Positions 47,907-56,934 of a stretch of 64,000 nt of DNA are shown piece after piece; position 1 is the first letter of the stretch; each line of letters starts with the position of its first letter. The translations under genes and the position numbers were made by a program. This DNA is from a virus. The notes beneath the pieces were generated by a model. The model had not been told where the DNA came from, did no database searches, and saw only the letters and a program-made list of their open reading frames with translations. The stretch covers positions 62,001-126,000 of IMG/VR virus record IMGVR_UViG_3300026484_000001. One strand, 5' to 3'.

Positions 47907-47923
47907 ATCGGGGTTTCCCCGAT
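47907..47923 (+). terminator. intrinsic terminator-like hairpin
   Basis: ATCGGGG-TTT-CCCCGAT, perfect 7 bp, three bases after the stop codon. Confidence 0.65.
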
Positions 47924-47945
47924 ATCCCCAAATTTCTTATCAATC

Positions 47946-47978
47946 TTAAGCAAGCTCTAAGCTAACTTTAGGTATAAT
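47946..47978 (+). promoter_or_regulatory. promoter
   Basis: TTAAGC (47946-47951), 21 bases, TATAAT (47973-47978). The block 47926-47985 is nearly identical to 3033-3094. Confidence 0.87.
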
Positions 47979-48007
47979 ATACTATATCAAAACTTAAAAG
48001 GCTTAAT

Positions 48008-48253
48008 ATGAACATCTCAATTGACTTACAACTTAATGGCAAGATCGAAAACCGTGTTATTACTGAATTCGATAAACTGGTTACATTTACAGACGACGAC
48101 TTAATGAAAATCGGTAACTTACAAATTGGTGGAGTTCCTGAAGAAGTTGAGTATGAAATCTCTAAGCTGATTTTTAACCGTGTTGAGATTGCTAATCTCA
48201 GATTAGACAACGAAAAACTGGCTCTGAAAATGGCTTCCACAAGGATTGCATAA
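48008..48253 (+). CDS. hypothetical protein (81 aa)
   Basis: Soluble, acidic, unrecognised. Alone behind its promoter. Confidence 0.7.
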   Translation: MNISIDLQLNGKIENRVITEFDKLVTFTDDDLMKIGNLQIGGVPEEVEYEISKLIFNRVEIANLRLDNEKLALKMASTRIA

Positions 48254-48300
48254 TATTACTTAGAATCAGCAGACAGTAAAATCAGGGTCTATTGAAGGAA

Positions 48301-48408
48301 ATGTTTGAGGACACTAGTGATTCAGAGGCTTATAATAAGCTTATGAAACTCAGAAACTCAGGCATGGGGTATAATCTACTGACATTAAAACGAATGAAAG
48401 ATCGTTGA
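48301..48408 (+). CDS. possible small protein or gene remnant (35 aa)
   Basis: ORF starting MFEDTSDSEAYNKL in an otherwise empty 240-base gap. GAAGGAA lies right at the start codon, too close for a good ribosome site, so this may be the tail of a lost gene. Confidence 0.3.
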   Translation: MFEDTSDSEAYNKLMKLRNSGMGYNLLTLKRMKDR

Positions 48409-48465
48409 TGCTCACTTAAAAGATATGGAAGAGATAGATTAATCTAACTCTAAGCAACATTATGG

Positions 48466-48471
48466 TATAAC
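48466..48471 (+). promoter_or_regulatory. weak promoter before RNA ligase
   Basis: TATAAC with CTAAGC about 10 bases upstream; the usual second box is missing. Confidence 0.45.
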
Positions 48472-48495
48472 ACCATAACAAAGAAAGGTAATTCA

Positions 48496-49569
48496 ATGGA
48501 AAAACTAATTAAAATGCCATCAATCGGGCAATTTCGCAATGCGGTTCACGACCTACAACATCAAGTAAGATTCGTGGGAGTAGATGAGGCTGGTGAGGCT
48601 ATTTACGACAAGGGAATTCAATACCCTACAGTCGCATTCAAGGGAACTTGTAAGATTCACGGTACGAATGCCTCATACTGCCTAGATATAGACGGTAACG
48701 ACTGGTTTCAATCTAAGGGAAATGTCCTTTCAATTGAAAAAGACAATGCTGGCTTTTGCTTCTTCGGCACGGCTCGTAAAGAAGAATTCACTAGAATGGC
48801 TTGTGACCTTGTACTGAAAATAGGTGAACTTGAAGTTGGTGAGCGAACTGTAACACTATATGGTGAGTTCTGTGGTGGTAACATTCAAAAGGGTGTAGCT
48901 GTTTCAGGGCTTGACAAGATGTTCGTACTATTCGGTGCTAAACTATCACATGCTAATGTTGAAGACGGTGCTGCTGAATGGGTTGATATCTCAACCATTG
49001 AGTGTGACCACTCTAAGAACATCTATAATATCAATGATTTCCCTACATGGAAAATTGCTGTTAATCTAGCTGAACCAGCTGAGGCTCAGAACACTCTTAT
49101 CAACCTGACTGAAGAAGTCGAAAGAATCTGCCCTATTGGCGCATTCTTCGGTAGAACTGATCCCGAGTCTGAGGATTACAATACAATCGGTGAGGGGATC
49201 GTATGGGAATGCTCATTTAATGGGTCTACTGTCCGCTTTAAAGTCAAGGGCGAAAAACATAGTTCTTCAAAAGTTAAAAAACTGGCATCAGTTGATCCGG
49301 AAAAGATGGCGAATATCAAAGAATTCGTTGAATACTCAGTAACTGAAAACCGACTGAATCAAGGTGTTGAACAAGTTTTTGCAGGTGGACCAGCTATAAT
49401 TGGTGGTACTGGAGACTTCGTAAAATGGGTCAAAGGTGATGTCATCAAAGAGGAACTTGACACCATGGTGGCGAGTGGACTGGAGATGAGAGAAGTTGCT
49501 GGGCCAATTAGCAAAAAGGCCGCAAATTGGTTCAAAGAATATCTTAATAAACAATCTGGTTTGATCTAA
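48496..49569 (+). CDS. RNA ligase, T4 Rnl2 family
   Basis: 357 aa. Nucleotidyl-transferase motifs in order: I KIHGTN with AMP-binding K53, III GEFCGGNIQKG, IV EGIVWE and V RFKVKGEKH. A helical C-terminal domain follows. It seals 3'-OH/5'-phosphate nicks in RNA duplexes with ATP, so it covers a different kind of break from RtcB. Both could serve tRNA repair. Confidence 0.92.
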   Translation: MEKLIKMPSIGQFRNAVHDLQHQVRFVGVDEAGEAIYDKGIQYPTVAFKGTCKIHGTNASYCLDIDGNDWFQSKGNVLSIEKDNAGFCFFGTARKEEFTRMACDLVLKIGELEVGERTVTLYGEFCGGNIQKGVAVSGLDKMFVLFGAKLSHANVEDGAAEWVDISTIECDHSKNIYNINDFPTWKIAVNLAEPAEAQNTLINLTEEVERICPIGAFFGRTDPESEDYNTIGEGIVWECSFNGSTVRFKVKGEKHSSSKVKKLASVDPEKMANIKEFVEYSVTENRLNQGVEQVFAGGPAIIGGTGDFVKWVKGDVIKEELDTMVASGLEMREVAGPISKKAANWFKEYLNKQSGLI

Positions 49570-49766
49570 TGAAAGATTTTGAGGGTTATACTCTTGAAGT
49601 TGGGATGACGGTTGTTTTTGCATATACATTTGCAAAAAATACTACACTCAAAAGAGGTACAATAACCAAAGTTGGTATCAAACAAGCTAACATGGACATG
49701 GCTGAGATTGAGCATTCAGGTGGATCTAAGAACCGTGTCATTGGACACAAAATCACAAGGATCTGA
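49569..49766 (+). CDS. hypothetical protein (65 aa)
   Basis: One-base overlap with the RNA ligase stop. A small beta-rich protein with an SH3-like look (VGMTVVFAYT...RGTITKVG). Function unknown. Confidence 0.7.
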   Translation: MKDFEGYTLEVGMTVVFAYTFAKNTTLKRGTITKVGIKQANMDMAEIEHSGGSKNRVIGHKITRI

Positions 49767-49767
49767 C

Positions 49768-50100
49768 ATGAACTATAACTTCAAAATCAAGGCGAAAGCC
49801 TACTTTAAAGACTGTACACATTACGAGAAAGGGATTGCTGGTGTTGTAAGAGGCACTAAATTTATCCGATGTGATCGTTGTATGTGTGAAATTCATGAGT
49901 CTGAGACTAAATTCACGAAATTCGTTGATGGTGAACATGGAGCTGATATGGCCAAGATTTGTTCTGAATATCTAGGGATGAAGCAATACAATAGTTATTT
50001 GAATTTTGAAGCGGTTGATGTTGATGATATTAGTGATGATTATAAAAAATTGTGTCCCGCTTGTTCTGAAGAAATATTTGAAGATTTTTATAATAATTAA
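49768..50100 (+). CDS. hypothetical zinc-binding protein (110 aa)
   Basis: Start at 49768 (AAGGA upstream). CDRCMC near residue 35 and CPAC near 96, with other Cys, suggest metal binding. Ends at the next promoter. Confidence 0.68.
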   Translation: MNYNFKIKAKAYFKDCTHYEKGIAGVVRGTKFIRCDRCMCEIHESETKFTKFVDGEHGADMAKICSEYLGMKQYNSYLNFEAVDVDDISDDYKKLCPACSEEIFEDFYNN

Positions 50101-50129
50101 GCCTACTATAAGCTTATTTTAGGTATAAT
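50097..50129 (+). promoter_or_regulatory. promoter
   Basis: TTAAGC (50097-50102), 21 bases, TATAAT (50124-50129). Confidence 0.87.
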
Positions 50130-50153
50130 ATAGTATAACTAAAAAGGATTAAC

Positions 50154-50537
50154 ATGTTAAAAGATTATTCAAGTGAGAGTTACCCTCTCACAGTAAACGA
50201 ACAAAGGTTTATCAAAGGTTTCATGGGTGAAAATGGCTGTGGTGCCAAGACTCCTGGAGATTTACTGAATGACAATTATAGCTGGCAGTGTATTGAGGAT
50301 CTTCGTACTAATATGAAAGATCTATCAAATCGCCAAATCGCTGGTTATCTGAGCTCACTTCAAGACAAAGGTGTTCTTGGTGTTGAGGTTCGTGATGGTA
50401 AAGTGTTTGAGTCTACTTGTAAGAATGAGGAAGACCTGAAAGTTCTTCGGGATAATTTTGAGGCTGATTTGTACTGGGTTCTCGAAGAATACCTTACTAC
50501 GATCCCGAGTAACCTACAATTCGCGGAGGTGGTTTAA
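50154..50537 (+). CDS. hypothetical protein (127 aa), possible winged-helix
   Basis: LTVNEQRFIKGFMGENG...LSNRQIAGYLSSLQDKGVLGVEVRDGK has the order of a winged-helix DNA-binding unit, with a recognition helix followed by a short wing. This is a weak call from pattern only. Confidence 0.6.
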   Translation: MLKDYSSESYPLTVNEQRFIKGFMGENGCGAKTPGDLLNDNYSWQCIEDLRTNMKDLSNRQIAGYLSSLQDKGVLGVEVRDGKVFESTCKNEEDLKVLRDNFEADLYWVLEEYLTTIPSNLQFAEVV

Positions 50538-50857
50538 TGTTAGTGATTGATATATCCATTAATCGTGAAGTTCGTGTTGAGGAAATTGGTATCGTCCGTA
50601 TTGAGGGTGGTACAAATCCTGATGATATGAACAAATATGAGTTCGGCTTCGTAGAGAATGGTCGTCTAAGTGCTGTTCTAGGGACTACTCGCCATCGTTA
50701 TGGCGATTCAGGACTGATGCTTAGTGCAAAGGTACTTAGCATCCTTAATGACCAGGATATGAGCGGAGAAATTGCTCAGACTCGTAGAACCGCCCGTGAG
50801 CGAAAAGAAGCATTTGAGCACTTTGAAGCGGTTTCCAAAGCTTTGGAGTCAAGATAA
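50537..50857 (+). CDS. hypothetical protein (106 aa)
   Basis: Overlaps neighbours by one base on both sides. Beta-rich first half, basic helical C-terminus. Not recognised. Confidence 0.7.
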   Translation: MLVIDISINREVRVEEIGIVRIEGGTNPDDMNKYEFGFVENGRLSAVLGTTRHRYGDSGLMLSAKVLSILNDQDMSGEIAQTRRTARERKEAFEHFEAVSKALESR

Positions 50858-51387
50858 TGAAGAAACTCATAGTATCTCTAGCTATGTCAGCACTGTTTAT
50901 TACAAAGGCTTATGCCCTTTCTAAGGAACAACTGACAAACTTACAAATTGCTTATTCTATTGGTAAAATCACCAAAGGCAAGGACGGTATGACCTTTGAA
51001 AAGGCTATGGCAAGCATGATGTTGACTGAATCATCCGCTGGGGTCAATAACAAAGGTGATGATGGTGCGAGTCTCGGACCTATGCAAATGCAATTGGCTA
51101 CAATTCGTGATATGCAAAAGCGGATTAAGGAATTAAGCTGGTTATCAGCCTTGAGCGATAAGCAAATCAAAGAGAAACTGATCAACAGTACTCAGTTCAG
51201 CTGTATTCTAGCTGGTTTCTATATAAGACATAATTATAATTATGCTGTAAAGCAGAAGATGTGGAATCCTTATTTCAAGTCAATCAGCCGTTACAATGGC
51301 GGATGGAACAATAAAGAATACTATGGTCGTGTTATGAAAAATATGAAGATAATCAATAAGCTTATTGCTGAAGGGAAGTTGAAATGA
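50857..51387 (+). CDS. secreted lytic transglycosylase-like protein
   Basis: 176 aa. Signal peptide MKKLIVSLAMSALFITKAYA with likely cleavage after residue 20. SLT-type fold: catalytic Glu E58 (MLTESSAG), SLGPMQMQ, and SRYNGGWNNKEYYGRVM. It would cut glycan strands from the periplasmic side. It may be a second lysis or infection-stage wall enzyme besides the amidase at 1793. Confidence 0.82.
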   Translation: MKKLIVSLAMSALFITKAYALSKEQLTNLQIAYSIGKITKGKDGMTFEKAMASMMLTESSAGVNNKGDDGASLGPMQMQLATIRDMQKRIKELSWLSALSDKQIKEKLINSTQFSCILAGFYIRHNYNYAVKQKMWNPYFKSISRYNGGWNNKEYYGRVMKNMKIINKLIAEGKLK

Positions 51388-51551
51388 CAGTATATTGGGT
51401 AGATGTTGATAAACTTGAAATCAAACAAGAGAGTTTTGATGTAGGCAATTTAATGGCATTTAGTGAGGAGATGGATCAAACCCATCAGGACGGCTGGTTT
51501 GGCAATGAGGAAGATGCTCTTGAAAACCTAAAAGATCTCTTGGAGGATTAA
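51384..51551 (+). CDS. hypothetical protein (55 aa)
   Basis: Starts MTVYWVDVDKLEIK, overlaps the previous stop (ATGA). Strongly acidic. Not recognised. Confidence 0.68.
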   Translation: MTVYWVDVDKLEIKQESFDVGNLMAFSEEMDQTHQDGWFGNEEDALENLKDLLED

Positions 51552-51552
51552 T

Positions 51553-52302
51553 ATGAACTGCGAATCAATGAAAATAGAATGTTTCTTTACTGAACTTGAA
51601 AAGGTAAAACCAAAAATTGACCCTGTGATTGATAAAATCAACTGGAGAGAATTGAGTCGCCATATCACTATTGATGAAGCTATTCTTGATTATTACCAAA
51701 AGAATATCAACTGGACCATGATGGGTGCTCGCTTATTTAGTGAAAATGTTGACCTATTCAACAAATACGAAAACCTTGGTCTTTTTAAGATTGGGGAACT
51801 TCGTGGACAACCGTCTTATGACCTATTAATGAGTCGTTTTTACGAAATCCATAAAGACTGTATTAATCCGAACAATTTTAGTTCTGTCAACACTATTAAT
51901 ATAGTGAAGCTTATGATTGCTGATCCACGATTTACTCCCGAAGAGTTGGTTGAAATGATGTTCAGAGAGAGTAGCATGTTCAACCATTCAAAAAACCTTA
52001 GAGAGTTGATGCTTGAAACATACGGCAATGACTTCTCAATGAAGTTTTGGGCTCGTGTCGAAGAAGGAAATTCAATTGGTTATTTTGAAGATTGGATTGA
52101 ACACGGCAAGGTTCGTTCATACTATGATAAAACTTTACCATCTCACCGTCGTGCTGTGCTTAATCGACTTTCTCGCAAAAGCTTAGAGGAACTAATGTTC
52201 CCAATTGATAAATTCACTCTAAGAGAACTGATTTATCACAATTTCGTATATGACCTGAAAACTATTTTCAGATTTGTATTCAAAGGAAAATTAAAATGGT
52301 AA
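51553..52302 (+). CDS. hypothetical protein (249 aa)
   Basis: Helical, charged; GGAGG just upstream. No motif recognised. Its C-terminus is hydrophobic-basic (FRFVFKGKLKW). Confidence 0.72.
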   Translation: MNCESMKIECFFTELEKVKPKIDPVIDKINWRELSRHITIDEAILDYYQKNINWTMMGARLFSENVDLFNKYENLGLFKIGELRGQPSYDLLMSRFYEIHKDCINPNNFSSVNTINIVKLMIADPRFTPEELVEMMFRESSMFNHSKNLRELMLETYGNDFSMKFWARVEEGNSIGYFEDWIEHGKVRSYYDKTLPSHRRAVLNRLSRKSLEELMFPIDKFTLRELIYHNFVYDLKTIFRFVFKGKLKW

Positions 52303-52649
52303 TTGCAAGATTAAAAACTACTGATAATCCAGCTATGGCTGAAATATTTCAGGGAACCCTTGGTAAGCTAGATTTGAACATGATGATGTCAATCAGCTTC
52401 GAAAGAGTTGGATATATGTCAATCAGTGACATTAGACTGAGCACCCTTACATCTTCAAGAATTGAAAGCATCAATTATGAGTACAAGGAAGAAAGTGTGT
52501 TTCTCACAGTAGCTACTAAGAATTCAATATATGTTTTTGAGGCTCTATATGATCAAGAAATACCTGAGTTTGAGGGATACAGTGAGAAACAAATCAAGCG
52601 AATAAAGCGACAAAATGAAATAGCGGAGGTGAAGCTTGAAGAGTCATAA
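52296..52649 (+). CDS. hypothetical protein (117 aa)
   Basis: Overlaps both neighbours. Soluble with a charged helical C-terminus. Not recognised. Confidence 0.7.
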   Translation: MVIARLKTTDNPAMAEIFQGTLGKLDLNMMMSISFERVGYMSISDIRLSTLTSSRIESINYEYKEESVFLTVATKNSIYVFEALYDQEIPEFEGYSEKQIKRIKRQNEIAEVKLEES

Positions 52650-53265
52650 AGAAATCAATGATGAACTGGAGACTGTCTATAAATGTGAGCCAGTGGAAAC
52701 TGAGGAATGTGAGCCAGTGGAAACTGAGGAATGTGAGCCTGGTATGACCGAGGCTGTACCATTTGACCCGAAAACTTCAAACTTATACCAACATGCTGTT
52801 AAAGAACTTCAATGGCTCACTGAAGAAGAGGATGATGAAGATCCAAACGGTGGACCGAATAAATGGGCTTATGATAATATCCTTGAATTAATTGAGGTTT
52901 TTGCTAGACAAGGTCATTCAGGAATGTCTGCTCCTTATGTGATCAACATATTCAAAGAACTTGCTAACTACAAGATAATTGGCGGTTTGACTGGTGAAGA
53001 TAATGAGTGGAATGATGTTAGTGAGTATGGTGATGGGACTATGCTTTATCAAAATAATCGTGACTCAAGAGTGTTCAAAGATGACTCCGGTGCTTGGTTT
53101 TTAGATGGGACTCTATTTGAAGATCCCATCTATCCAGGAAACTATATGTCAACAATAAAATCAAGACATTATATCAAGAGTTTTCCTTACACACCCAAAA
53201 CTGTGTATAAAAAGGCTCCGATCTGGAAAAAGATTGCTGCGAGGCTATTCCCTTCTAAGTTTTAA
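52636..53265 (+). CDS. hypothetical protein (209 aa), TTG start, short repeats
   Basis: TTG behind GGAGGTGAAGC. The N-terminus has CEPVETEE in two exact 24-bp copies plus a third partial copy. The C-terminus is basic. Not recognised. Confidence 0.68.
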   Translation: MKSHKEINDELETVYKCEPVETEECEPVETEECEPGMTEAVPFDPKTSNLYQHAVKELQWLTEEEDDEDPNGGPNKWAYDNILELIEVFARQGHSGMSAPYVINIFKELANYKIIGGLTGEDNEWNDVSEYGDGTMLYQNNRDSRVFKDDSGAWFLDGTLFEDPIYPGNYMSTIKSRHYIKSFPYTPKTVYKKAPIWKKIAARLFPSKF

Positions 53266-53277
53266 GTCAATATACAG

Positions 53278-53283
53278 CATAAT
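53278..53283 (+). promoter_or_regulatory. promoter, one-box form
   Basis: CATAAT with TTAAGT 10 bases upstream (53262-53267). Confidence 0.5.
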
Positions 53284-53303
53284 ATTCAAACAAAGGCTTA
53301 AAA

Positions 53304-53403
53304 ATGAACTTCTCGGGAAAATGATGTTGGGTCTATGTTCTGTGAACAGTACGGAGCAGAGTTATTCAGTGGCTTTAATACCACCTTACAATATATCAAT
53401 TAG
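53304..53403 (+). pseudogene. small ORF broken by a one-base frame change
   Basis: ATG behind AAAGG reads MNFSGK and stops. One base less in the GGGAAAATGA run would instead give a 32-codon protein (MNFSGNDVGSMFCEQYG...) ending at 53403. Either a recent frameshift or slippage on the A-run. Confidence 0.4.
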
Positions 53404-53411
53404 GAGATACA

Positions 53412-53717
53412 ATGAGAAATAAATTTAAGACAAGGAACAAATCGATGTTCAGCTTGGGTCAGAAATCCAAATTCATGATTTCAAATAGTAGCGGAATCCT
53501 CGGGCTTATCGGTATCGTATTATTCTCCACTGGTATGGTAGCCTTTTTTACATGGTGGCTAGGAGCTGGAATTACAGCTATATACAGCTTTGGGCCATCT
53601 GGGCTCAGTATTGGTATGGCTTTATGGAATAGTGTCATATATGCCGTTTCAGCACTACTTGGCGGTGTAGTAGTTTTATCTACTGGAGTAGTATTTATGG
53701 TCGCGAGTTATGACTGA
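53412..53717 (+). CDS. membrane protein with two segments (101 aa)
   Basis: Basic N-terminus, then hydrophobic stretches at about 28-58 and 68-98. Two-segment topology with a short cytoplasmic start would fit a holin, though no lysis gene adjoins. GGAG upstream. Overlaps the UvsY-like gene. Confidence 0.7.
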   Translation: MRNKFKTRNKSMFSLGQKSKFMISNSSGILGLIGIVLFSTGMVAFFTWWLGAGITAIYSFGPSGLSIGMALWNSVIYAVSALLGGVVVLSTGVVFMVASYD

Positions 53718-54126
53718 AGAAAAGAAGCCTCTCGAGGAGACTCTTTTTGAGAAATATAACGAGTTCATAGTATTTGAACTCAAGGATGTTGACCGCAAAC
53801 TCATTGAGTTGGTTGGTGTCGTTGGATTCTATCAAAGTTCATATTTCACTCTAAAGAAAAAGTTCGATATCTACAGTAATAAGCTTGACCGCATGTGGAC
53901 TGAGAAATACTTGTACTACAAGAATGAGTACAATATCACTCTCAATAACACTGAAATCAAGCAGTTCATAGAAAAGGATCTCGAATATTTAGACCAAAAG
54001 ATGAAAGTCCAAACGGTGAAAACATTAGTTGAACAAGTTGAGTTGACCCTGAAAGGGCTTGACTCTTTAGGTTGGCAGTTGAAAACTATCGTTGACTGGG
54101 AAAAATTCAAACAAGGAAGCTATTAA
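53710..54126 (+). CDS. uvsY: UvsY-like recombination mediator
   Basis: 138 aa, as T4 UvsY (137). Helical throughout; the C-terminus LKGLDSLGWQLKTIVDWEKFKQG matches the family ending (ALDxI.SRGF.IK...) and the gene directly precedes uvsW. UvsY loads UvsX on gp32-covered DNA. Residue identity is low, so position and length carry much of the call. Confidence 0.68.
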   Translation: MTEEKKPLEETLFEKYNEFIVFELKDVDRKLIELVGVVGFYQSSYFTLKKKFDIYSNKLDRMWTEKYLYYKNEYNITLNNTEIKQFIEKDLEYLDQKMKVQTVKTLVEQVELTLKGLDSLGWQLKTIVDWEKFKQGSY

Positions 54127-55814
54127 TGGAGATTTATGACCTGAATGAGTCCCACTCAATCGTTGATTTCAGTGACATGGACCCTGATGAAAGTTTAGCT
54201 ATAAAACTTGAGATGATGGAATCACTGTCAGTGTTTGTTGAGGGTTACAAATTCATGCCCTCATATAGAGCTGGTGTATTTGACGGTAAAAGGCATTTCT
54301 TTGAGATGACTCCTGAAATGAATATCAAGATCCCAAAAGGGTTGGTTGAAGTTGTAATCAAGAAATTCGGTAAGTATTTGATCGAGGACTATGTCCCTAT
54401 TAAAGAGGCTCCGTCCGTTACACTTGAAACTCTGAATGAGATTGTTGCTGAATTGAATTTACCCTTTCCACCATACGATTATCAGCTTAATGCTGTATAT
54501 ATTGCCCTGAACCAGCCTCGAAAGGTGCTCGTTGCGGCAACTGGTGCTGGTAAATCACTAATCCTGTACATAATGATGCATGCTTGGCAGTCACTCGGTT
54601 TGAAAGGGTTATTAATCGTTCCGAATATCGGGTTGGCCGAACAGATGAGGTCTGACTTCATAGATTATAGTAAGAATTATCCTGACCCTGAGAAAGTGGT
54701 TGATGAATATCTTCACTTGGTCTATGGTGGTAAAGAAAAACACTTTGATAAGCCTATGACAATTAGTACATGGCAATCAGCTATTCGTATGAAAAAAGAC
54801 GGATTCCTTGGTCTTGGGTATGTTGCTATTGACGAGGCTCACTTGGCGACAGGTGATTCACTCCAACACCTACTTGAAATTAGCTCAAATTGTCAATATA
54901 AAATTGGCTTGACTGGGACACTTCCTACTAATCATGAGCATAGATTTACTCTTGCTGCTACATTAGGGAAGTCTGAGCAAATAATCAATCCTCAAGGATT
55001 GATTGAAAGGGGATTAGCTACACCAGTACAGATCAACATGTGGTATTTGAACTATTCTGAAGATGAGAAAAAACTCGTTAAGCGAATGAATTACCAAAAA
55101 GAGATGAAATTCGTTGAGGAGCATTTTGCTCGTAACAACTTCATTGCTAAATTGGCTATTGGTGCGACTAAGAAATTTGGGAATACTCTAGTGCTCTATA
55201 ATACGATTTCACATGGTGAATTCTTATTGACACTGATACTACAGAACAAATTCGGTATTGACTCCGCATATGTCCTTGAGAAGTGTACTCCTATGCAAGT
55301 CAAGAAGTGTTTTGAGGCTGAACCTGAGAAAATATTCACTACTAATCCATTGACCCCTAAGGACAAGAAAGCATTATCAAAGCATTTCAGTGCTAAGGAG
55401 ATTGAGGAAAGATTTGATACTTTAGTTAAGTACAATATCTATCTTATCAAGGGATCAGTAGAGGGTGATATCAGAAATGACATCAGGGCTTATGTTGAAA
55501 ATGCTGATGAGGCTATTGTCATTGCGACATATGGTACTGCCTCAACTGGACTGAATATTAAGCGGTTACATAATATCTTTATGACCTCAAGCACTAAATC
55601 ATCAGTCCGTCTTAGGCAGTCAACTGGTCGTGGTATGCGACTACATGGCGATAAAGACATGATGAGATTATTTGATTTCGTTGATGATTTCAGTAAAAAG
55701 CTAAAGAACGGTAAGGTACAAAATAAGAATTACATCCTCAAGCACTCATTTGAACGACTTGAAAGCTATTTCAAGGATGGATTCCCTATTATTGAAAAGG
55801 AAATTGACATTTAG
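54126..55814 (+). CDS. uvsW: UvsW-type DNA/RNA helicase
   Basis: 562 aa SF2 helicase. An N-terminal domain, then PYDYQLNAVYIAL (Q-like), Walker A AATGAGKSLI, AIDEAHLATG (DEAH), GLTGTL, then VIATYGTASTGLNIKRLH and RQSTGRGMR (motif VI). In T4 UvsW unwinds R-loops and branch-migrates forks, moving replication from origin to recombination mode. Confidence 0.93.
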   Translation: MEIYDLNESHSIVDFSDMDPDESLAIKLEMMESLSVFVEGYKFMPSYRAGVFDGKRHFFEMTPEMNIKIPKGLVEVVIKKFGKYLIEDYVPIKEAPSVTLETLNEIVAELNLPFPPYDYQLNAVYIALNQPRKVLVAATGAGKSLILYIMMHAWQSLGLKGLLIVPNIGLAEQMRSDFIDYSKNYPDPEKVVDEYLHLVYGGKEKHFDKPMTISTWQSAIRMKKDGFLGLGYVAIDEAHLATGDSLQHLLEISSNCQYKIGLTGTLPTNHEHRFTLAATLGKSEQIINPQGLIERGLATPVQINMWYLNYSEDEKKLVKRMNYQKEMKFVEEHFARNNFIAKLAIGATKKFGNTLVLYNTISHGEFLLTLILQNKFGIDSAYVLEKCTPMQVKKCFEAEPEKIFTTNPLTPKDKKALSKHFSAKEIEERFDTLVKYNIYLIKGSVEGDIRNDIRAYVENADEAIVIATYGTASTGLNIKRLHNIFMTSSTKSSVRLRQSTGRGMRLHGDKDMMRLFDFVDDFSKKLKNGKVQNKNYILKHSFERLESYFKDGFPIIEKEIDI

Positions 55815-55821
55815 ACAGTTT

Positions 55822-55854
55822 TTAAGTTGTTTTTAAGTTGTTTTCAGGTATAAT
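55822..55854 (+). promoter_or_regulatory. promoter
   Basis: TTAAGT (55822-55827), 21 bases, TATAAT (55849-55854). Confidence 0.82.
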
Positions 55855-55882
55855 ATAGTATCTTAAAAGTAAAAGGACTTAA

Positions 55883-56464
55883 ATGAAAATCATATTTTCA
55901 ACCGCCTTGCAAAAGTTGATATGGGATAAGTGTATTATCCCACAAATCGACACTGGTGTTTGGGCAAACTCAAATATGCACAATAAGATGGTTTGGTTAA
56001 GAGCTGACACTTATTCAACGGATAACACTCATGCCGGAACTGATATTCCAAAGTTTGAGACTCGTTATGACTTTTTCAAGGATGAATTCCTATTTGTTCA
56101 TGGCTGGTCTATAATTGCCTATATCCGTGTTCACTACTCGTACAATGCTAAGGTATCAGTTTCTATTCCAGAGTCCGTGAGGGATCTAATAGAGCATATC
56201 ATAGCCATTGACGACCGTGATCAGAATAAAGACTACAGAATATCTCAAGTACGAAGTGTTTCTGAAATGAAATGCCGAGTTCAGGGATATAATACTGATG
56301 CCCAAAAGCGGTTTTCAAAATTGGTTCTTGATGCTAAGTCTAAGGGATTTGAACTTAAAGATATAATCTCAGTCCTGAAGATTGAGTGTTATGACAAGCG
56401 GTCTTTAAATCGTGATATTCAAGTAATGATAAAAGATTTAAAAACTAAGCTTGTATTAAGCTAG
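55883..56464 (+). CDS. hypothetical protein (193 aa)
   Basis: Unrecognised; aromatic-rich N-terminal half, basic helical C-terminal half that ends within a promoter box. Confidence 0.72.
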   Translation: MKIIFSTALQKLIWDKCIIPQIDTGVWANSNMHNKMVWLRADTYSTDNTHAGTDIPKFETRYDFFKDEFLFVHGWSIIAYIRVHYSYNAKVSVSIPESVRDLIEHIIAIDDRDQNKDYRISQVRSVSEMKCRVQGYNTDAQKRFSKLVLDAKSKGFELKDIISVLKIECYDKRSLNRDIQVMIKDLKTKLVLS

Positions 56465-56477
56465 ATTACGGTATAAT
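56445..56477 (+). promoter_or_regulatory. promoter
   Basis: CTAAGC (56445-56450), 21 bases, TATAAT (56472-56477), with TTAAGC as the inner box. Confidence 0.8.
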
Positions 56478-56536
56478 ATACTTATAAACAAATACAACGG
56501 TCGGACTTTTAAAAAGTTTTAAAACATGACTTAAAT

Positions 56537-56569
56537 TTAAGCTTAATCTAAGCAAAGTTACGGTATAAT
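56537..56569 (+). promoter_or_regulatory. second promoter
   Basis: TTAAGC (56537-56542), 21 bases, TATAAT (56564-56569). Two promoters in tandem precede this operon with gp45. Confidence 0.85.
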
Positions 56570-56598
56570 TACTGTAACTTAAAACTAAAAGGTAAAAT

Positions 56599-56910
56599 AT
56601 GCAAATCTCTGCTAATGTAATTCTTGACTTCCGTAACGAACTTGTGGCATATGCTAAATCACTTCAAACTGAGGCTCTTTCAGTTTCTCCTGTTAATTCA
56701 GCTATGGCTGATGCACTTGGTGGTATCGCTGAAGAAATCGAGCTCGCTCCTTCAAATTCAACGAACATGAATACTATCTGTGAGAAATACATTCAAATCT
56801 TCGCTGATGACATGAAAATCAAAGGTGCTGATCGTTACCTTGCTGCTCGTATAGCTAAAGAAATGGTTCCAAAAGTGCTAGCAGATGTAATGTTAGAGAT
56901 CGAAGACTAA
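56599..56910 (+). CDS. hypothetical protein (103 aa)
   Basis: Helical, Ala-rich, unrecognised. It stands between a double promoter and gp45, so it should be strongly expressed. Confidence 0.75.
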   Translation: MQISANVILDFRNELVAYAKSLQTEALSVSPVNSAMADALGGIAEEIELAPSNSTNMNTICEKYIQIFADDMKIKGADRYLAARIAKEMVPKVLADVMLEIED

Positions 56911-56934
56911 TCCAAACCAAAACAAGGAAAATTA

